DNA of 61,346 bases. Source: Candidatus Gastranaerophilales bacterium. Lineage in GTDB: Bacteria > Cyanobacteriota > Vampirovibrionia > Gastranaerophilales > Gastranaerophilaceae. Every line of letters begins with the position of its first letter. The first letter of the stretch is position 1. A program made the position numbers and the translations under genes. The notes under the pieces were generated by a model, which was not told the DNA's origin, searched no databases, and saw only the letters and a program-made list of their open reading frames with translations. The DNA lies in assembly GCA_944325875.1 (NCBI GenBank), contig CALVBU010000014.1, positions 1-61,346 on the forward strand. The letters run 5' to 3'. Positions 17,102 to 26,648 of the stretch are shown one piece after another.

Positions 17102-18472
17102 ATGAAAAAATTTATTTTAGCTTTAATTTTAATAACATTAGCCCAAAGCGCATTTGCCTTAGATGTTGTATATCCAAAATCTAAAACAGTTACAATCAAT
17201 GCAAATTCAACATTTTTTATAGGTTCTTCAGACCCCAAAAAGAAACTAACAATAAATGGGCAACCTGTCGAAATTCATCCTTCAGGTGGCTTTGCTTATG
17301 TCGTACCTCTTTCTGTCGGAGGCAACAATTTCAATATAAAATCAGGAAACGAACAGTTAAATTTTACAATAACAAGACCGGAAATAAGACCTCAAAATAG
17401 TACAGCCTCAACTCAAAATTTCAAAGAATATGACAATATGCGATATGCAGTCATTAAAAATGAAAACACACCACTTAGGTCGACACCTGTAAATGATGGA
17501 ATAAACAGAATTTCACACTTACAAAAAAATATCCCTGTAATAATCGATGGAGAACAGGGAAACTTTTATAGAGTAATATTAGGCTCTAACAAAACTGGAT
17601 GGATCGATAAAAGTAATATAAACTTAGCCGAGAATGGATCCTCGCTTGCAGAACTAAAAGGTTACGACTATATTGATACTAACGAATTTTATATTTTCGT
17701 TTTTCACTTAAATCAAATGACTCCATATGAATTAGTTGAAAATGATCCGTTTTTAATAAAAATTTTCAACATAGCGGATCAACCTGAAAACACTTATATT
17801 ATGAAGTTACCACTTGCTAAATCGCCTAAACCTGCAAAAATCAACGGTTATTCAGCGCGTTTTAGCGGAACAGATTTGATTGTAAAAGTTCGAAAACCAA
17901 TACTTGTAGATAACTCCAAACCTTTAAGGGGCTTAAAAATCGCTATCGATGCAGGACATGGGGGGAATGAAATCGGAGCTATTGGCTGCCTAAGAGATAA
18001 CGAAAAAGATTTAAACTTGGATTTTGCAAAACACCTAGAACAAGAATTAAAAAAAAGAGGAGCTGAAGTCTTTATGACACGTACCACTGATACGACAATC
18101 AGTTTAAGAGATAGAGTTGAAAAAGCTAACGATGAAAATTCATTTATTTTCATAAGCCTCCATGGAAACGCACTCCCAGATGGCCAAGATCCTAACAAAA
18201 TAAGCGGGAGCAGTATCTATTATTATTATCCGCAAGCAAAACCTCTTGCAGATTCAATCCTAACAAAAATGATCTCAGAACTCGGAATGAATAATGATAA
18301 AGTTCACCAAAGAAGCTTTGCCGTAGTTCGTAATACAAACGCTCTAAGTATTCTAATCGAAATCGGATATTTAATTAACCCATCCGATAATGCAAAAATG
18401 CGCAATAAAGATTTCCAAAAGGCTACAGCCAAAGCGATTTCGGATGGAATAGAATCTTATTTAACTAATTGA
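17102..18472 (+). CDS. N-acetylmuramoyl-L-alanine amidase with SH3-like domain
   Basis: The 456-residue exported protein has a signal peptide (residues 1-19, cut near AFA), beta-rich N-terminal domains including an SH3b-like stretch around residues 118-175 (LRSTPVNDG, GNFYRVILGSNKTGWID), and an Amidase_3 catalytic domain from about residue 275. The zinc ligands are visible in IAIDAGHGG, the following Glu, SLHGNA and IEIGYL. It cleaves peptide stems from glycan during cell separation or wall turnover. Confidence 0.9.
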   Translation: MKKFILALILITLAQSAFALDVVYPKSKTVTINANSTFFIGSSDPKKKLTINGQPVEIHPSGGFAYVVPLSVGGNNFNIKSGNEQLNFTITRPEIRPQNSTASTQNFKEYDNMRYAVIKNENTPLRSTPVNDGINRISHLQKNIPVIIDGEQGNFYRVILGSNKTGWIDKSNINLAENGSSLAELKGYDYIDTNEFYIFVFHLNQMTPYELVENDPFLIKIFNIADQPENTYIMKLPLAKSPKPAKINGYSARFSGTDLIVKVRKPILVDNSKPLRGLKIAIDAGHGGNEIGAIGCLRDNEKDLNLDFAKHLEQELKKRGAEVFMTRTTDTTISLRDRVEKANDENSFIFISLHGNALPDGQDPNKISGSSIYYYYPQAKPLADSILTKMISELGMNNDKVHQRSFAVVRNTNALSILIEIGYLINPSDNAKMRNKDFQKATAKAISDGIESYLTN

Positions 18473-18560
18473 AATATATAGTAAACTTTTATTACAAAAC
18501 AATTTCAATATATTATTTTAATGATTAAATATATACATCAAACAAAAAGGAGTTTATATT

Positions 18561-18776
18561 ATGAAAACGAACAAAATTTGTTGGCCTAGTTCAAGAGGCT
18601 TAATTAATTCTTGCACCACTTATACAACAAAGAATAGACAAACTAAAATTATTCGTGAACCAATAGATAATGGTACAGTAGTAAAAAGAATCGATAAAGA
18701 TAAAAATGGAATTATTCAAAAAATAATCACATACATCAGTACTGAAAATAAATTCACAAAAACAGTTGAAAAATAA
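18561..18776 (+). CDS. Small hypothetical basic protein
   Basis: The 71-residue protein (MKTNKICWPSSRGLINS start) has SD AAAAAGGAG at good spacing, and a strong terminator follows 4 bases after the stop. That supports a real single-gene unit. The C-terminal half is a charged beta-hairpin-like repeat (VVKRIDKDKNGIIQKIITY) resembling the KDxNGxI repeats of surface proteins. No family is recognised. Confidence 0.65.
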   Translation: MKTNKICWPSSRGLINSCTTYTTKNRQTKIIREPIDNGTVVKRIDKDKNGIIQKIITYISTENKFTKTVEK

Positions 18777-18778
18777 CT

Positions 18779-18809
18779 AAAAAAGCGGGAAATAAATTCC
18801 CGCTTTTTT
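18779..18809. terminator. Bidirectional terminator after small ORF and pepA
   Basis: The stem AAAAGCGGGAA / TTCCCGCTTTT has A- and T-runs on both sides and serves the convergent 18561 gene and pepA. Confidence 0.85.
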
Positions 18810-18829
18810 AATTTTATTTTTGATTACAC

Positions 18830-20230
18830 CTAGACACTTTTAATGTAATTCAAAATAGTTCTTACACCAGCACCTGTAGATCCAGAAATAAACTCACCTT
18901 GCGGTTTTTCTAAAAATGCAGTTCCGGCAATATCTATATGAGCCCATTTTGGTCCATTCACAAACTCTTTAAGGAATACACCTGCTATAGATGCACCACC
19001 TTGACGTGAACCTGTATTTTTCATATCTGCAATATCTGATTTTAAACTATCTTTGTATTCAGGGTACATAGGCAATTCCCAGAACTTTTCACCACTGCTT
19101 TCTGCAACTCTGATTAAAGTAGAAATCAAATCTTCATCGTTACCCATAATTCCTGAAACATTAGTACCAAGAGCAACAACACAAGCTCCGGTAAGTGTCG
19201 CAATATCAATTACTTCATCTACACCAAGTTCACAAGCATAACATAATGCATCAGCAAGAGTTAATCTACCTTCTGCATCTGTATTATCAACTTCTATAGT
19301 TTTACCATTTTTAGCTCTTAAAATATCACCTGGTTTATAAGATGTACCTGATGGCATATTTTCACAAGCAGCAATAATACCATGGACTTCGATATCAGGT
19401 TCTAACGAACTTAAAGCTCTCATTACACCCAACACACAAGCAGCACCTGACATATCATCACGCATTGTAAGCATTGATGATGCAGGTTTTATATCTAATC
19501 CGCCACTGTCAAAACAAATACCTTTACCGATTATTGCAAGTTTTTTCTTAGGATTTTTACCACAATATTTCATATGAATAAATTTAGGCGCTTGAGCACT
19601 ACCTTTACCTACTGCAAGATATGCCCCCATTCCCATTCTTTCAATTTCTTCTTTATCATAAACTTTTGTAGTAATACCATCAAGATTTGAAGCTATTTCT
19701 GCGAGTTTTGAAGGTGTAGCATATTCGGCAGGTTCATTTGCCAAATCTCTGGTGAATTTCATTGCCTCTCCAAAGATTATACCTTCTCTTACATCTTTTT
19801 CAGAAAATTTTGCAAATGTTATTTCTTCAACTCTAGTAGCTTTTTCAGTTTTATATTTATCAAAAGCATAATCAGCAATCAAAGCTCCTATAGCAGCTGA
19901 TTTTCCGTAATCACAATTTACATCAAAATCAAAACAAGCATTTTTTGCGTGAATTTGTTGGAGTTTTTTTACAGCTTTTGATACTGCAAGACGCATTTTG
20001 TTTGCATCAAACTCTTCTTTTTTACCAAAACCGACAATAAGAATTTTGTCAGCAGGTATCTTACCTAATGTATGTAAAAGATAAGTTTGTCCAAACTTAC
20101 CTTCAAAACCATCTTTTTCGACTGCAAAAGTATTTGCAAGTTCCTGTGAAGTTTTTTCATCTTGAAATTTATTAATAACAAGAACTTCACAAGGAGTATC
20201 TTTAACAGAGTCTAAAACTTTAATTTCCAT
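18830..20230 (-). CDS. pepA: Cytosol (leucyl) aminopeptidase
   Basis: The 466-residue M17 peptidase removes N-terminal residues from peptides in the cytoplasm. Two-metal-site motifs are present: GKGICFDSGGLDIKP, the DDMSGAA ligand and NTDAEGRLTLADAL, the PROSITE signature of the family. The N-terminal macro-like domain covers the first 150 residues. Length is slightly short of the usual 480-500. Confidence 0.94.
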   Translation of the reverse strand: MEIKVLDSVKDTPCEVLVINKFQDEKTSQELANTFAVEKDGFEGKFGQTYLLHTLGKIPADKILIVGFGKKEEFDANKMRLAVSKAVKKLQQIHAKNACFDFDVNCDYGKSAAIGALIADYAFDKYKTEKATRVEEITFAKFSEKDVREGIIFGEAMKFTRDLANEPAEYATPSKLAEIASNLDGITTKVYDKEEIERMGMGAYLAVGKGSAQAPKFIHMKYCGKNPKKKLAIIGKGICFDSGGLDIKPASSMLTMRDDMSGAACVLGVMRALSSLEPDIEVHGIIAACENMPSGTSYKPGDILRAKNGKTIEVDNTDAEGRLTLADALCYACELGVDEVIDIATLTGACVVALGTNVSGIMGNDEDLISTLIRVAESSGEKFWELPMYPEYKDSLKSDIADMKNTGSRQGGASIAGVFLKEFVNGPKWAHIDIAGTAFLEKPQGEFISGSTGAGVRTILNYIKSV

Positions 20231-20340
20231 AAATTACTCTCCTTCTTTCGCTAGTTATTATACCACTTTTAGTCTCTTTTGTAAATTATTATTAAATTAA
20301 TAGAAATTTTTATATTCACAAACGTTAGACTCTTATAAAT

Positions 20341-21348
20341 ATGAAAATTTACGGACCTCAAAACTATCAATATTCATACACCCCTCTAAAAACACAAACA
20401 TCATTTACAAGCCTCAAACTTAAAAATGATGAAAACGATTTTAGTGACACTTGTTTTTATCGAGATATACCAACCCTGCTGCAAACAACAAAACTTCTTA
20501 AAGAAAATTTCCCTAACGGAACGACTATTATGGATTTTGCAGCCTCTAATGGAGAGGAAACAATTTCTTTATACTCTCTCCTTAATAGGAATAACAATAA
20601 TAAATATACAATATACGGTTATGACAAATCTGATAGAGCTGTTAACTTAGGTAAAAAAGGAATTTACACAGTGTTTTCAGAAAAAAGTAATGATTATTTT
20701 CTTATTCCTGAATGCCATTACTCAAAGCAAATAAACGATAAATACGGAATGATAAAAGAACTAAGACGATGTTTTTCTGAAGTTATGGAACCTACAGTTG
20801 AGCCTAACTACAAAATTAACGATCCGCACTACATCAAGATCCTACAAAAATCTCCATATTTTCAATTGAAACATTTCAAATTAAAAGACGAAGTCAAAGA
20901 TAAAATTAAAATAGAAAAAGGTGATATTAATAACATCCAAAACTTGCTTCCTGAAAGAAAAGTAGGGGCAATAATGTTCAGAAATGCAATGTATATTGAA
21001 ACCGGAAATTATGCCATTAACGAATTCAGTCTAAATGAAGATTTAAATATTAATAAAAAAGAAATTATTGAAAAAATTGTAAACAAAGTCTATGACAAAC
21101 TATTGCCAGGCGGGCTTTTTATAATAGGAGATATTGAAAAAGATCACATTTACATTGCGGATAATCACGTTAAAGACAAAGACAAATATTTTATCAGGAA
21201 CTATGGTGTCGCAATATGTAAACAACCACTACTTTGGAATGCTCTGGAAAAAGATGATCGATTTGAGCCTGTTTTCTATAAAAAAGTAGACTCACCATGT
21301 GCTCTTAGAGAAGATATGAAAGTCCCAACCATTTGGCGTAAAAAATAA
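20341..21348 (+). CDS. CheR-like SAM-dependent methyltransferase
   Basis: The 335-residue protein carries CheR-like landmarks: CFYRDIPTLLQTT, the SAM loop MDFAASNGEETISLYSLL, the second acidic motif YGYDKSDRAVNLGKKGIY, IMFRNAMYIE (FRN motif) and LLPGGLFIIGDIE. CheR methylates chemoreceptor glutamates, but no chemotaxis genes are near, so the substrate is unknown. The first 27 residues precede the domain and hold a TSFTSLK motif also seen at the start of unrelated small proteins in this window. Confidence 0.72.
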   Translation: MKIYGPQNYQYSYTPLKTQTSFTSLKLKNDENDFSDTCFYRDIPTLLQTTKLLKENFPNGTTIMDFAASNGEETISLYSLLNRNNNNKYTIYGYDKSDRAVNLGKKGIYTVFSEKSNDYFLIPECHYSKQINDKYGMIKELRRCFSEVMEPTVEPNYKINDPHYIKILQKSPYFQLKHFKLKDEVKDKIKIEKGDINNIQNLLPERKVGAIMFRNAMYIETGNYAINEFSLNEDLNINKKEIIEKIVNKVYDKLLPGGLFIIGDIEKDHIYIADNHVKDKDKYFIRNYGVAICKQPLLWNALEKDDRFEPVFYKKVDSPCALREDMKVPTIWRKK

Positions 21349-21443
21349 ATTAACAAAACTTTACATTTAAACATTTTTAAGCAATTTTCTACTGATATAA
21401 TTTTTTAATAATATATACAAGGAATTAAGAAAGGAAATATTAT

Positions 21444-21875
21444 ATGCCAAATGGAATTATTTCAGTAGGGATTAATCCTGCTCAAAAAGGAGTACCTTAT
21501 TTGCAAAGCAATTTGCAAAAAATAAAAAAAGTTGAGGTAATAAAATTTGATAATGGAAAAGTGGCCACAACTTATAAAGATGCTGATAATAAAAATCTAA
21601 TAACAAAATATACAAATAAAGACAGTAAAGAAATAGAATATATAATTGCAACAAAACAAGAAGGAATGTCAGCAATCAGAGCTTATGATTATGACAGTGA
21701 CGGCAATATCGACAGATACACATATAATAGCAGCTTTACAAAAGATGAAAAAGGAAATATTATAAATAATGAACAAAATTATGTGAGCAGAAACGATAGC
21801 GGAGAAGATGATTTTATAAAATGTTCACCGGCTAAAACCAAAATACCAGTATGGTACAATCCATTTACCTGGTAA
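21444..21875 (+). CDS. Hypothetical protein, 143 residues
   Basis: It starts MPNGIISVGINPAQKG after a GAAAGGAAA SD. The body is beta-rich and hydrophilic with YDYDSDGNIDRYTY, a Ca-binding-like DxDxDGxxD loop, and an aromatic end WYNPFTW. There is no signal peptide or membrane helix. Family and function are unknown. Confidence 0.65.
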   Translation: MPNGIISVGINPAQKGVPYLQSNLQKIKKVEVIKFDNGKVATTYKDADNKNLITKYTNKDSKEIEYIIATKQEGMSAIRAYDYDSDGNIDRYTYNSSFTKDEKGNIINNEQNYVSRNDSGEDDFIKCSPAKTKIPVWYNPFTW

Positions 21876-21944
21876 AAATTACTATTCTAACTTTTATTTT
21901 TGCGTTTTTAATTTGAATATTAAATATTTAAAAATATTTATTCA

Positions 21945-21982
21945 CAAAAATTTCATTTTTTAAATAAAAAATGAAATTTTTG
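21945..21982. terminator. AT-rich hairpin terminator
   Basis: A near-perfect 17-bp stem (CAAAAATTTCATTTTTT and its inverse) lies 70 bases downstream of the 21444 gene, with T-runs on both strands. Confidence 0.6.
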
Positions 21983-22049
21983 CTATACAAAACGCTATTG
22001 TCATGTTAGTATATTAACAGATGTAGTAGTAAATATTTTTTGGAAATAT

Positions 22050-22119
22050 ATGCAATAATGCAACTTTCAATTAAATAGCAAGTTACAGCCCGATAGGATA
22101 TATGTATCGGGAATTGCAT
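22050..22119 (+). promoter_or_regulatory. Possible three-way-junction RNA in rny leader
   Basis: ATGCAAT (22050-22056) pairs with ATTGCAT (22113-22119). Inside it, AACTT (22062-22066) pairs with AAGTT (22080-22084), and CCCGATA (22089-22095) pairs with TATCGGG (22105-22111). The set forms a closed three-way junction 40 bases before rny. It does not match a riboswitch consensus I know. It may be an rny autoregulatory 5' UTR or chance. Confidence 0.35.
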
Positions 22120-22159
22120 GTATTATATAAAAAATAGAAAAGGATAAGGTATAGACTTA

Positions 22160-23680
22160 ATGGAATTTTTATTAATTCTTGCGGTTATTGCAGTAATAGC
22201 CTTAATCGCCGTGCTGATTATCCAGCAAAACAAGATGAAATCAGTGCTACAAAGCACTCAGAAAGACAAGCTTGCACTTGAAGAAAAAGAAAAAATTCTA
22301 TTCAAAGAAGCAAAAATTAAAGCAATAGAAGAACTTCAAGATGACAGAGAGAAATTAAACGAAGAAGAAAGAGAAAGAAGACAAGAATTATCAAGATTAG
22401 AAGCAAAACTAACAAAACGTGAAGACATGCTTGAAGATAAAATTCAAGAATACACGGAAAAAGACATTCAAGTTCAAAGAAAAATCGATGAATTATTAGA
22501 AAAAGAGGATTATCTTGCTGAAATAGTACAAAAACAAACTGCTGAACTTGAAAGAATTGCAGGTATGACAGCAGAAGAAGCTAAAAATATGTTACTTGAA
22601 CAATTAAAACATGATTTAGCTCAAGAACAAATGACATTAATTCGTGAAAACGAAGCAAAGATAAAAGAAACAGCATTAGAAAAATCAAAAGAAATTCTTT
22701 CAACAACAATGCAAAGATGCATGATAGAACAAGTTGTAGAAACAACAGTATCTGTAGTTGCATTGCCTAATGACGAGATGAAAGGTAGAATCATCGGACG
22801 TGAAGGTCGCAACATTAGAGCATTAGAAACACTTACCGGAGTTGATTTAATCATCGATGATACACCGGAAGCCGTTGTATTATCTAGTTTTGACCCTGTT
22901 CGTAGAGAAGTAGCAAAACTTGCTCTTGAAAAATTAATCGTAGACGGTCGTATTCACCCAGTCCGTATTGAAGAGATGGTTGAAAAAGCTAACGAAGAAA
23001 TCGAAAAGAAAATCTGGGATGAAGGTGAAAATGCAGCTCTTGATATGGGCGTAATGGGATTAAATAAAGAATTAATCAAAACTCTAGGACGCCTATATTA
23101 TAGAACAAGTTACGGACAAAATGTTTTAAAACACTCTTTAGAAGTTGGTCATATTGCAGGAATGCTCGCAGCAGAACTAGGCGCAAATGTTGCAGTTGCA
23201 AAACGTGCAGGGCTTTTACACGATATCGGAAAAGCCGTAGACCAAACTCAAGAAGGTACACATATTCAACTTGGAGTTGAACTTGCTGCAAGATATGGTG
23301 AAAAACCTGAAGTGATCCATGCAATAGAAGCTCACCACGACGATGTTGTTGCTAACACCATCGAAGCGGTATTAGTAAAAGTAGCAGATGCAATTTCAGC
23401 AGGCAGACCTGGTGCAAGACGTGATACTTTAGAAATTTATATCAAACGTCTTCAAAAAATAGAAGAGATTGTTAACAGCTTCAACGGCATTAAACAGTCT
23501 TTTGCAGTACAAGCAGGACGTGAAGTTAGAATAATAGTTCAAGCAGAAATGTTTGATGATTTAGCTTCACAAAGACTAGCAAGAGAGGTTGCAAAACGTA
23601 TTGAAGATGAACTGGATTATCCTGGTCAAATCAGAGTAACAGTAGTCCGCGAATTCAGAACAACAGAAATCGCAAAATAA
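22160..23680 (+). CDS. rny: Ribonuclease Y
   Basis: The 506-residue endoribonuclease initiates mRNA decay at the membrane. It has an N-terminal helix (residues 1-23), a long Glu/Lys/Arg coiled coil to about 190, a KH domain ([15 protein letters not shown]), and an HD domain with [20 protein letters not shown] and EAHHDDV. Length and domain order are typical. It heads the operon rny-ymdB-PHP-pilin-like-LOG. Confidence 0.95.
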   Translation: MEFLLILAVIAVIALIAVLIIQQNKMKSVLQSTQKDKLALEEKEKILFKEAKIKAIEELQDDREKLNEEERERRQELSRLEAKLTKREDMLEDKIQEYTEKDIQVQRKIDELLEKEDYLAEIVQKQTAELERIAGMTAEEAKNMLLEQLKHDLAQEQMTLIRENEAKIKETALEKSKEILSTTMQRCMIEQVVETTVSVVALPNDEMKGRIIGREGRNIRALETLTGVDLIIDDTPEAVVLSSFDPVRREVAKLALEKLIVDGRIHPVRIEEMVEKANEEIEKKIWDEGENAALDMGVMGLNKELIKTLGRLYYRTSYGQNVLKHSLEVGHIAGMLAAELGANVAVAKRAGLLHDIGKAVDQTQEGTHIQLGVELAARYGEKPEVIHAIEAHHDDVVANTIEAVLVKVADAISAGRPGARRDTLEIYIKRLQKIEEIVNSFNGIKQSFAVQAGREVRIIVQAEMFDDLASQRLAREVAKRIEDELDYPGQIRVTVVREFRTTEIAK

Positions 23681-23687
23681 AATATTA

Positions 23688-23721
23688 TTAACCCCTCCCC
23701 TGCAAAGGTAAGAGGGGTTAA
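23688..23721 (+). terminator. Hairpin between rny and ymdB
   Basis: The TTAACCCCTC / GAGGGGTTAA stem lies in the 64-bp gap. There is no strong T-run afterwards, so it may be a partial terminator or an mRNA-stabilising hairpin. Confidence 0.45.
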
Positions 23722-23744
23722 CTTACAAAAGAAAGAACAAAAAA

Positions 23745-24563
23745 ATGGGTGATGGGAAAACTATAAAAATTTTATTTTTTGGAGATATTGTCGGGAAACC
23801 TGGACGTTATGCCGTCAGAGATTTCCTTGCTGAAAATCGTCATAAATACGATTTTATCATCGCTAATGTTGAAAATGCATCCCACGGATTTGGACTTACA
23901 GAAAAAAATTATAATGATATCTCATCTTATGGTGTTGATTGCATGACATCAGGCAATCATATTTGGGATAAAAGAGAAATATTTAACTACATCAATAATG
24001 CAGACAAACTTTTGCGTCCTATCAACTATCCAAAAGGCTCTCATGGAGTTGGTAGCAGAATTTTTGAAAAAGACGGATTTAAAATAGGTGTTATTAGTGT
24101 TTTAGGAAGAGTTTTCATGAGTCTTGTAGACTCACAATGGGATCTTGTTAAAGAAGAGATTTTAAAAATTAGAGAAATCACTCCAATTATAGCAATTGAT
24201 TTCCACGCAGAAGCAACTGCAGAAAAGATTTGTTTTGGACGTTATTGCTCTGAACAAGGGGCAAGTGCATTTTTTGGCACACATACACACGTTCAAACAG
24301 CTGATGAAAGTATTGTTAACAACATGGGATATATAACAGATGTAGGATTTTGCGGAGCATCTGACAGCGTCATAGGTATGGAATACAAAACCTCATTAAA
24401 CAGATTTTTGACATCTATCCCGGAACGTTATGATGTAGCAGACAGCAAGACTTCACAAATTAATGCAGTAGAAGTCGAAATAGAAAAAGAAAATGGATAT
24501 GCTGTTGCTATTAAAAGGATTTTTTGTAGTAGAAATAATATAGAAGAGGAAACAAGTCAATGA
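23745..24563 (+). CDS. ymdB: YmdB-family metallophosphoesterase
   Basis: The 272-residue protein belongs to the YmdB calcineurin-like phosphodiesterases (2',3'- or 3',5'-cyclic nucleotide). Metal motifs: LFFGDIVGKPGR, IANVENASHGFG, TSGNHIWDKRE, IDFHAEATAEK and GTHTHVQTAD. The rny-ymdB pairing is conserved in many bacteria. It overlaps the next gene by 4 bases (ATGA), implying translational coupling. Confidence 0.93.
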   Translation: MGDGKTIKILFFGDIVGKPGRYAVRDFLAENRHKYDFIIANVENASHGFGLTEKNYNDISSYGVDCMTSGNHIWDKREIFNYINNADKLLRPINYPKGSHGVGSRIFEKDGFKIGVISVLGRVFMSLVDSQWDLVKEEILKIREITPIIAIDFHAEATAEKICFGRYCSEQGASAFFGTHTHVQTADESIVNNMGYITDVGFCGASDSVIGMEYKTSLNRFLTSIPERYDVADSKTSQINAVEVEIEKENGYAVAIKRIFCSRNNIEEETSQ

Positions 24564-25414
24564 AAACGGATTTGCACATACACACCTACTATTCAGACGG
24601 TGTGTTCTCACCCGAAAAAATAGTTGATACCGCCATTGATGTCGGACTTCAAGTCATTGCACTTACAGATCATGACAATGTTCTATCATACGGTGTCGCG
24701 AAAGACTATCTAAAAAAAGAAAATAAAGAAGATAAACTTGAAATTATACAAGGTGTAGAAATAAATACTCTGTATAAAAATTATGAAGTCCATATCTTAG
24801 GATATTTTATGGACACAAATAATGCAGAGTTTCAAAACCTATTAAAAACACAGCAACAAGCTCGTGTAAAACAAACAAAAGAAATCATAAATTTACTTTC
24901 TAAAAAAGAAGGTATAAAAATAAAATATGAAGACATAAAAAAACAAGTTGCCGAAGGCGGAAGTATCGGACGACCACACATTGCAAAAGCAATTACAAAT
25001 GCAGGTGGAACAGCAAATGTTATGGAAGCTTATGCAAAATATATCCACGACGACTCTCCTGTATACGTAGCAAGAAAGACCGTATCACCTCATGATGCTG
25101 TAGAAATTATCTATGATGCAGGAGGAATTCCGGTTATTGCACACCCGCATGATATTGATATAGCTGAAACTTTAATCAAAGAACTTATGTCATACGGTCT
25201 AAGAGGAATTGAAGCTTATCACAGAAAACATTCTCCAGCTTGCGTTGAATATTTTTCATCAATGGCAGAAGAACTAGGACTTATTGTGACAGGCGGATCT
25301 GACTTCCACGCTCCAAATATTATGAATGGTCAGATTATCCTTGGGAAAAACTTTGTTCCTGAATGGATTTATGACAAACTTGTACAAGAAAAAAAATTAA
25401 TAGATATGGCTTGA
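24560..25414 (+). CDS. PHP-domain phosphoesterase (nucleoside bisphosphatase-like)
   Basis: The 284-residue PHP protein has DLHIHTYYSDG, ALTDHDNV, GVEIN, GRPHIAKAI, VIAHPHDID and GGSDFHAPN in the order seen in YciV/RnmAM-type 5'-3' exonucleases and 3',5'-nucleoside bisphosphate phosphatases. Its place after rny and ymdB fits a role in RNA-fragment or nucleotide turnover. It starts inside the ymdB stop. Confidence 0.85.
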   Translation: MKTDLHIHTYYSDGVFSPEKIVDTAIDVGLQVIALTDHDNVLSYGVAKDYLKKENKEDKLEIIQGVEINTLYKNYEVHILGYFMDTNNAEFQNLLKTQQQARVKQTKEIINLLSKKEGIKIKYEDIKKQVAEGGSIGRPHIAKAITNAGGTANVMEAYAKYIHDDSPVYVARKTVSPHDAVEIIYDAGGIPVIAHPHDIDIAETLIKELMSYGLRGIEAYHRKHSPACVEYFSSMAEELGLIVTGGSDFHAPNIMNGQIILGKNFVPEWIYDKLVQEKKLIDMA

Positions 25415-25421
25415 GGATAAT

Positions 25422-26051
25422 ATGAAAGATAAAAGATTTTGGAGACTTGAATATTCAATAACTCTTATCGCATTGTTTGGCTTTGCTATGCTTTTTGTAC
25501 CGCTTTCATTACAATCCACAATGCAAGCAAAGTTCATCACAAGATGGAAAGATTGTTTTAATAGAGTATCTTATATGAAAGATGCTATATCAAAACAAGA
25601 AAAAGCCGATATCTTAAAGAGCTTTAAAAGAGCTAAAAATGACGAAGAAAGAGAAGCCCTTTTAATCAATATCATAAAACCATATTTCAGATTAAACGAA
25701 GAAAAATTTCCAAAACATTATCACCCTAAGTATATGAATCAAAAAAGAGTAAAGCACAATGATTTTTACTATTTTGATGAAATATACTATACAGACAGCA
25801 AACTTATAGTAGGAATAAAAGACGTTGATGACGTAACCCCACCGATGTTTATGATGATGTTTGATATTAATGGCAAACTTCCTCCAAATACTTGGGGCAA
25901 AGATATCTACGGTGTGAAAATTTATGAGAATAAAGTCGAAGCCTTCGGCCAATCAGAATCTTTAGAAGATATGAGAAAAGACTGTTCTCCAGAAGGCACC
26001 GGAATTAGCTGTTCATACTATTATAAAATCGGAGGAAATTTCGTTGACTAA
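25422..26051 (+). CDS. Degenerate prepilin-like protein without cleavage site
   Basis: The 209-residue protein has an N-terminal hydrophobic helix (residues 12-31) and, near residue 148, FDINGKLPPNTWGKDIYG, the hallmark block of the prepilin-like family here. The leader reads KDKRFWRLEYSITLIALFG, so Phe at +1 and Glu at +5 are kept but the -1 Ala/Gly is Arg. Prepilin peptidase would probably not cut it, leaving a membrane-anchored relative. It lies in the rny operon and overlaps the LOG gene by 8 bases. Confidence 0.75.
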   Translation: MKDKRFWRLEYSITLIALFGFAMLFVPLSLQSTMQAKFITRWKDCFNRVSYMKDAISKQEKADILKSFKRAKNDEEREALLINIIKPYFRLNEEKFPKHYHPKYMNQKRVKHNDFYYFDEIYYTDSKLIVGIKDVDDVTPPMFMMMFDINGKLPPNTWGKDIYGVKIYENKVEAFGQSESLEDMRKDCSPEGTGISCSYYYKIGGNFVD

Positions 26052-26640
26052 AAATATTTGTATATTTGCATCTTCTTGCAATTATCTTGAGAAAAGCTAT
26101 TACACTGTAGCTGAAGAACTAGGAGAACAACTTGCAAAAGCCGGATTTAATATGGTATATGGCGGCAGTTCTCTAGGATTGATGTGGGCATGTGCTTCAA
26201 AAATGAAAGAAAATGGTGGAAAAATTTATGGAGTTATGCCGCAAAAGCTTCACGATATGGGCGTATCTACAGATGATTGTGTAGAATTAACAATCACACC
26301 ATGTATGCGTTCAAGAAAAGCTAAAATGGATGAATTATCAGATGGACTGATTGCACTTCCTGGAGGCTTTGGAACTCTTGAAGAGCTTTCAGAAATGATT
26401 GTTCAAAAACAATTAGGGTACAATAATAAACCGATTGTAATATTAAATACAAATGGATTTTATACAAAATTAATTGAATTTTTTGGTGTAATAATCAAAG
26501 AAAATTTCGCAAACAGAAAACTAAATGAAGATATTTATTTTATTGCCAACACCCCAGAAGAAGCAATTGAATACTTACAAAAATATGACTACAGTAAAAC
26601 TAACGAAAATATAAAAAAAGAACTTTTGTATAAAAGATAG
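26044..26640 (+). CDS. LOG-family phosphoribohydrolase
   Basis: The 198-residue Rossmann protein has GGSSLGLMWACA and the diagnostic PGGFGTLEELSEMI, with SRKAKM between. LOG enzymes hydrolyse nucleoside 5'-monophosphates (cytokinin ribotides in plants) to free base and ribose phosphate. The start is TTG at 26044, inside the preceding gene and 5-6 bases after GGAGGA; no better ATG exists. It is the last operon gene before the poly-G glycosyltransferase. Confidence 0.88.
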   Translation: MTKNICIFASSCNYLEKSYYTVAEELGEQLAKAGFNMVYGGSSLGLMWACASKMKENGGKIYGVMPQKLHDMGVSTDDCVELTITPCMRSRKAKMDELSDGLIALPGGFGTLEELSEMIVQKQLGYNNKPIVILNTNGFYTKLIEFFGVIIKENFANRKLNEDIYFIANTPEEAIEYLQKYDYSKTNENIKKELLYKR

Positions 26641-26648
26641 GAGGAAAA

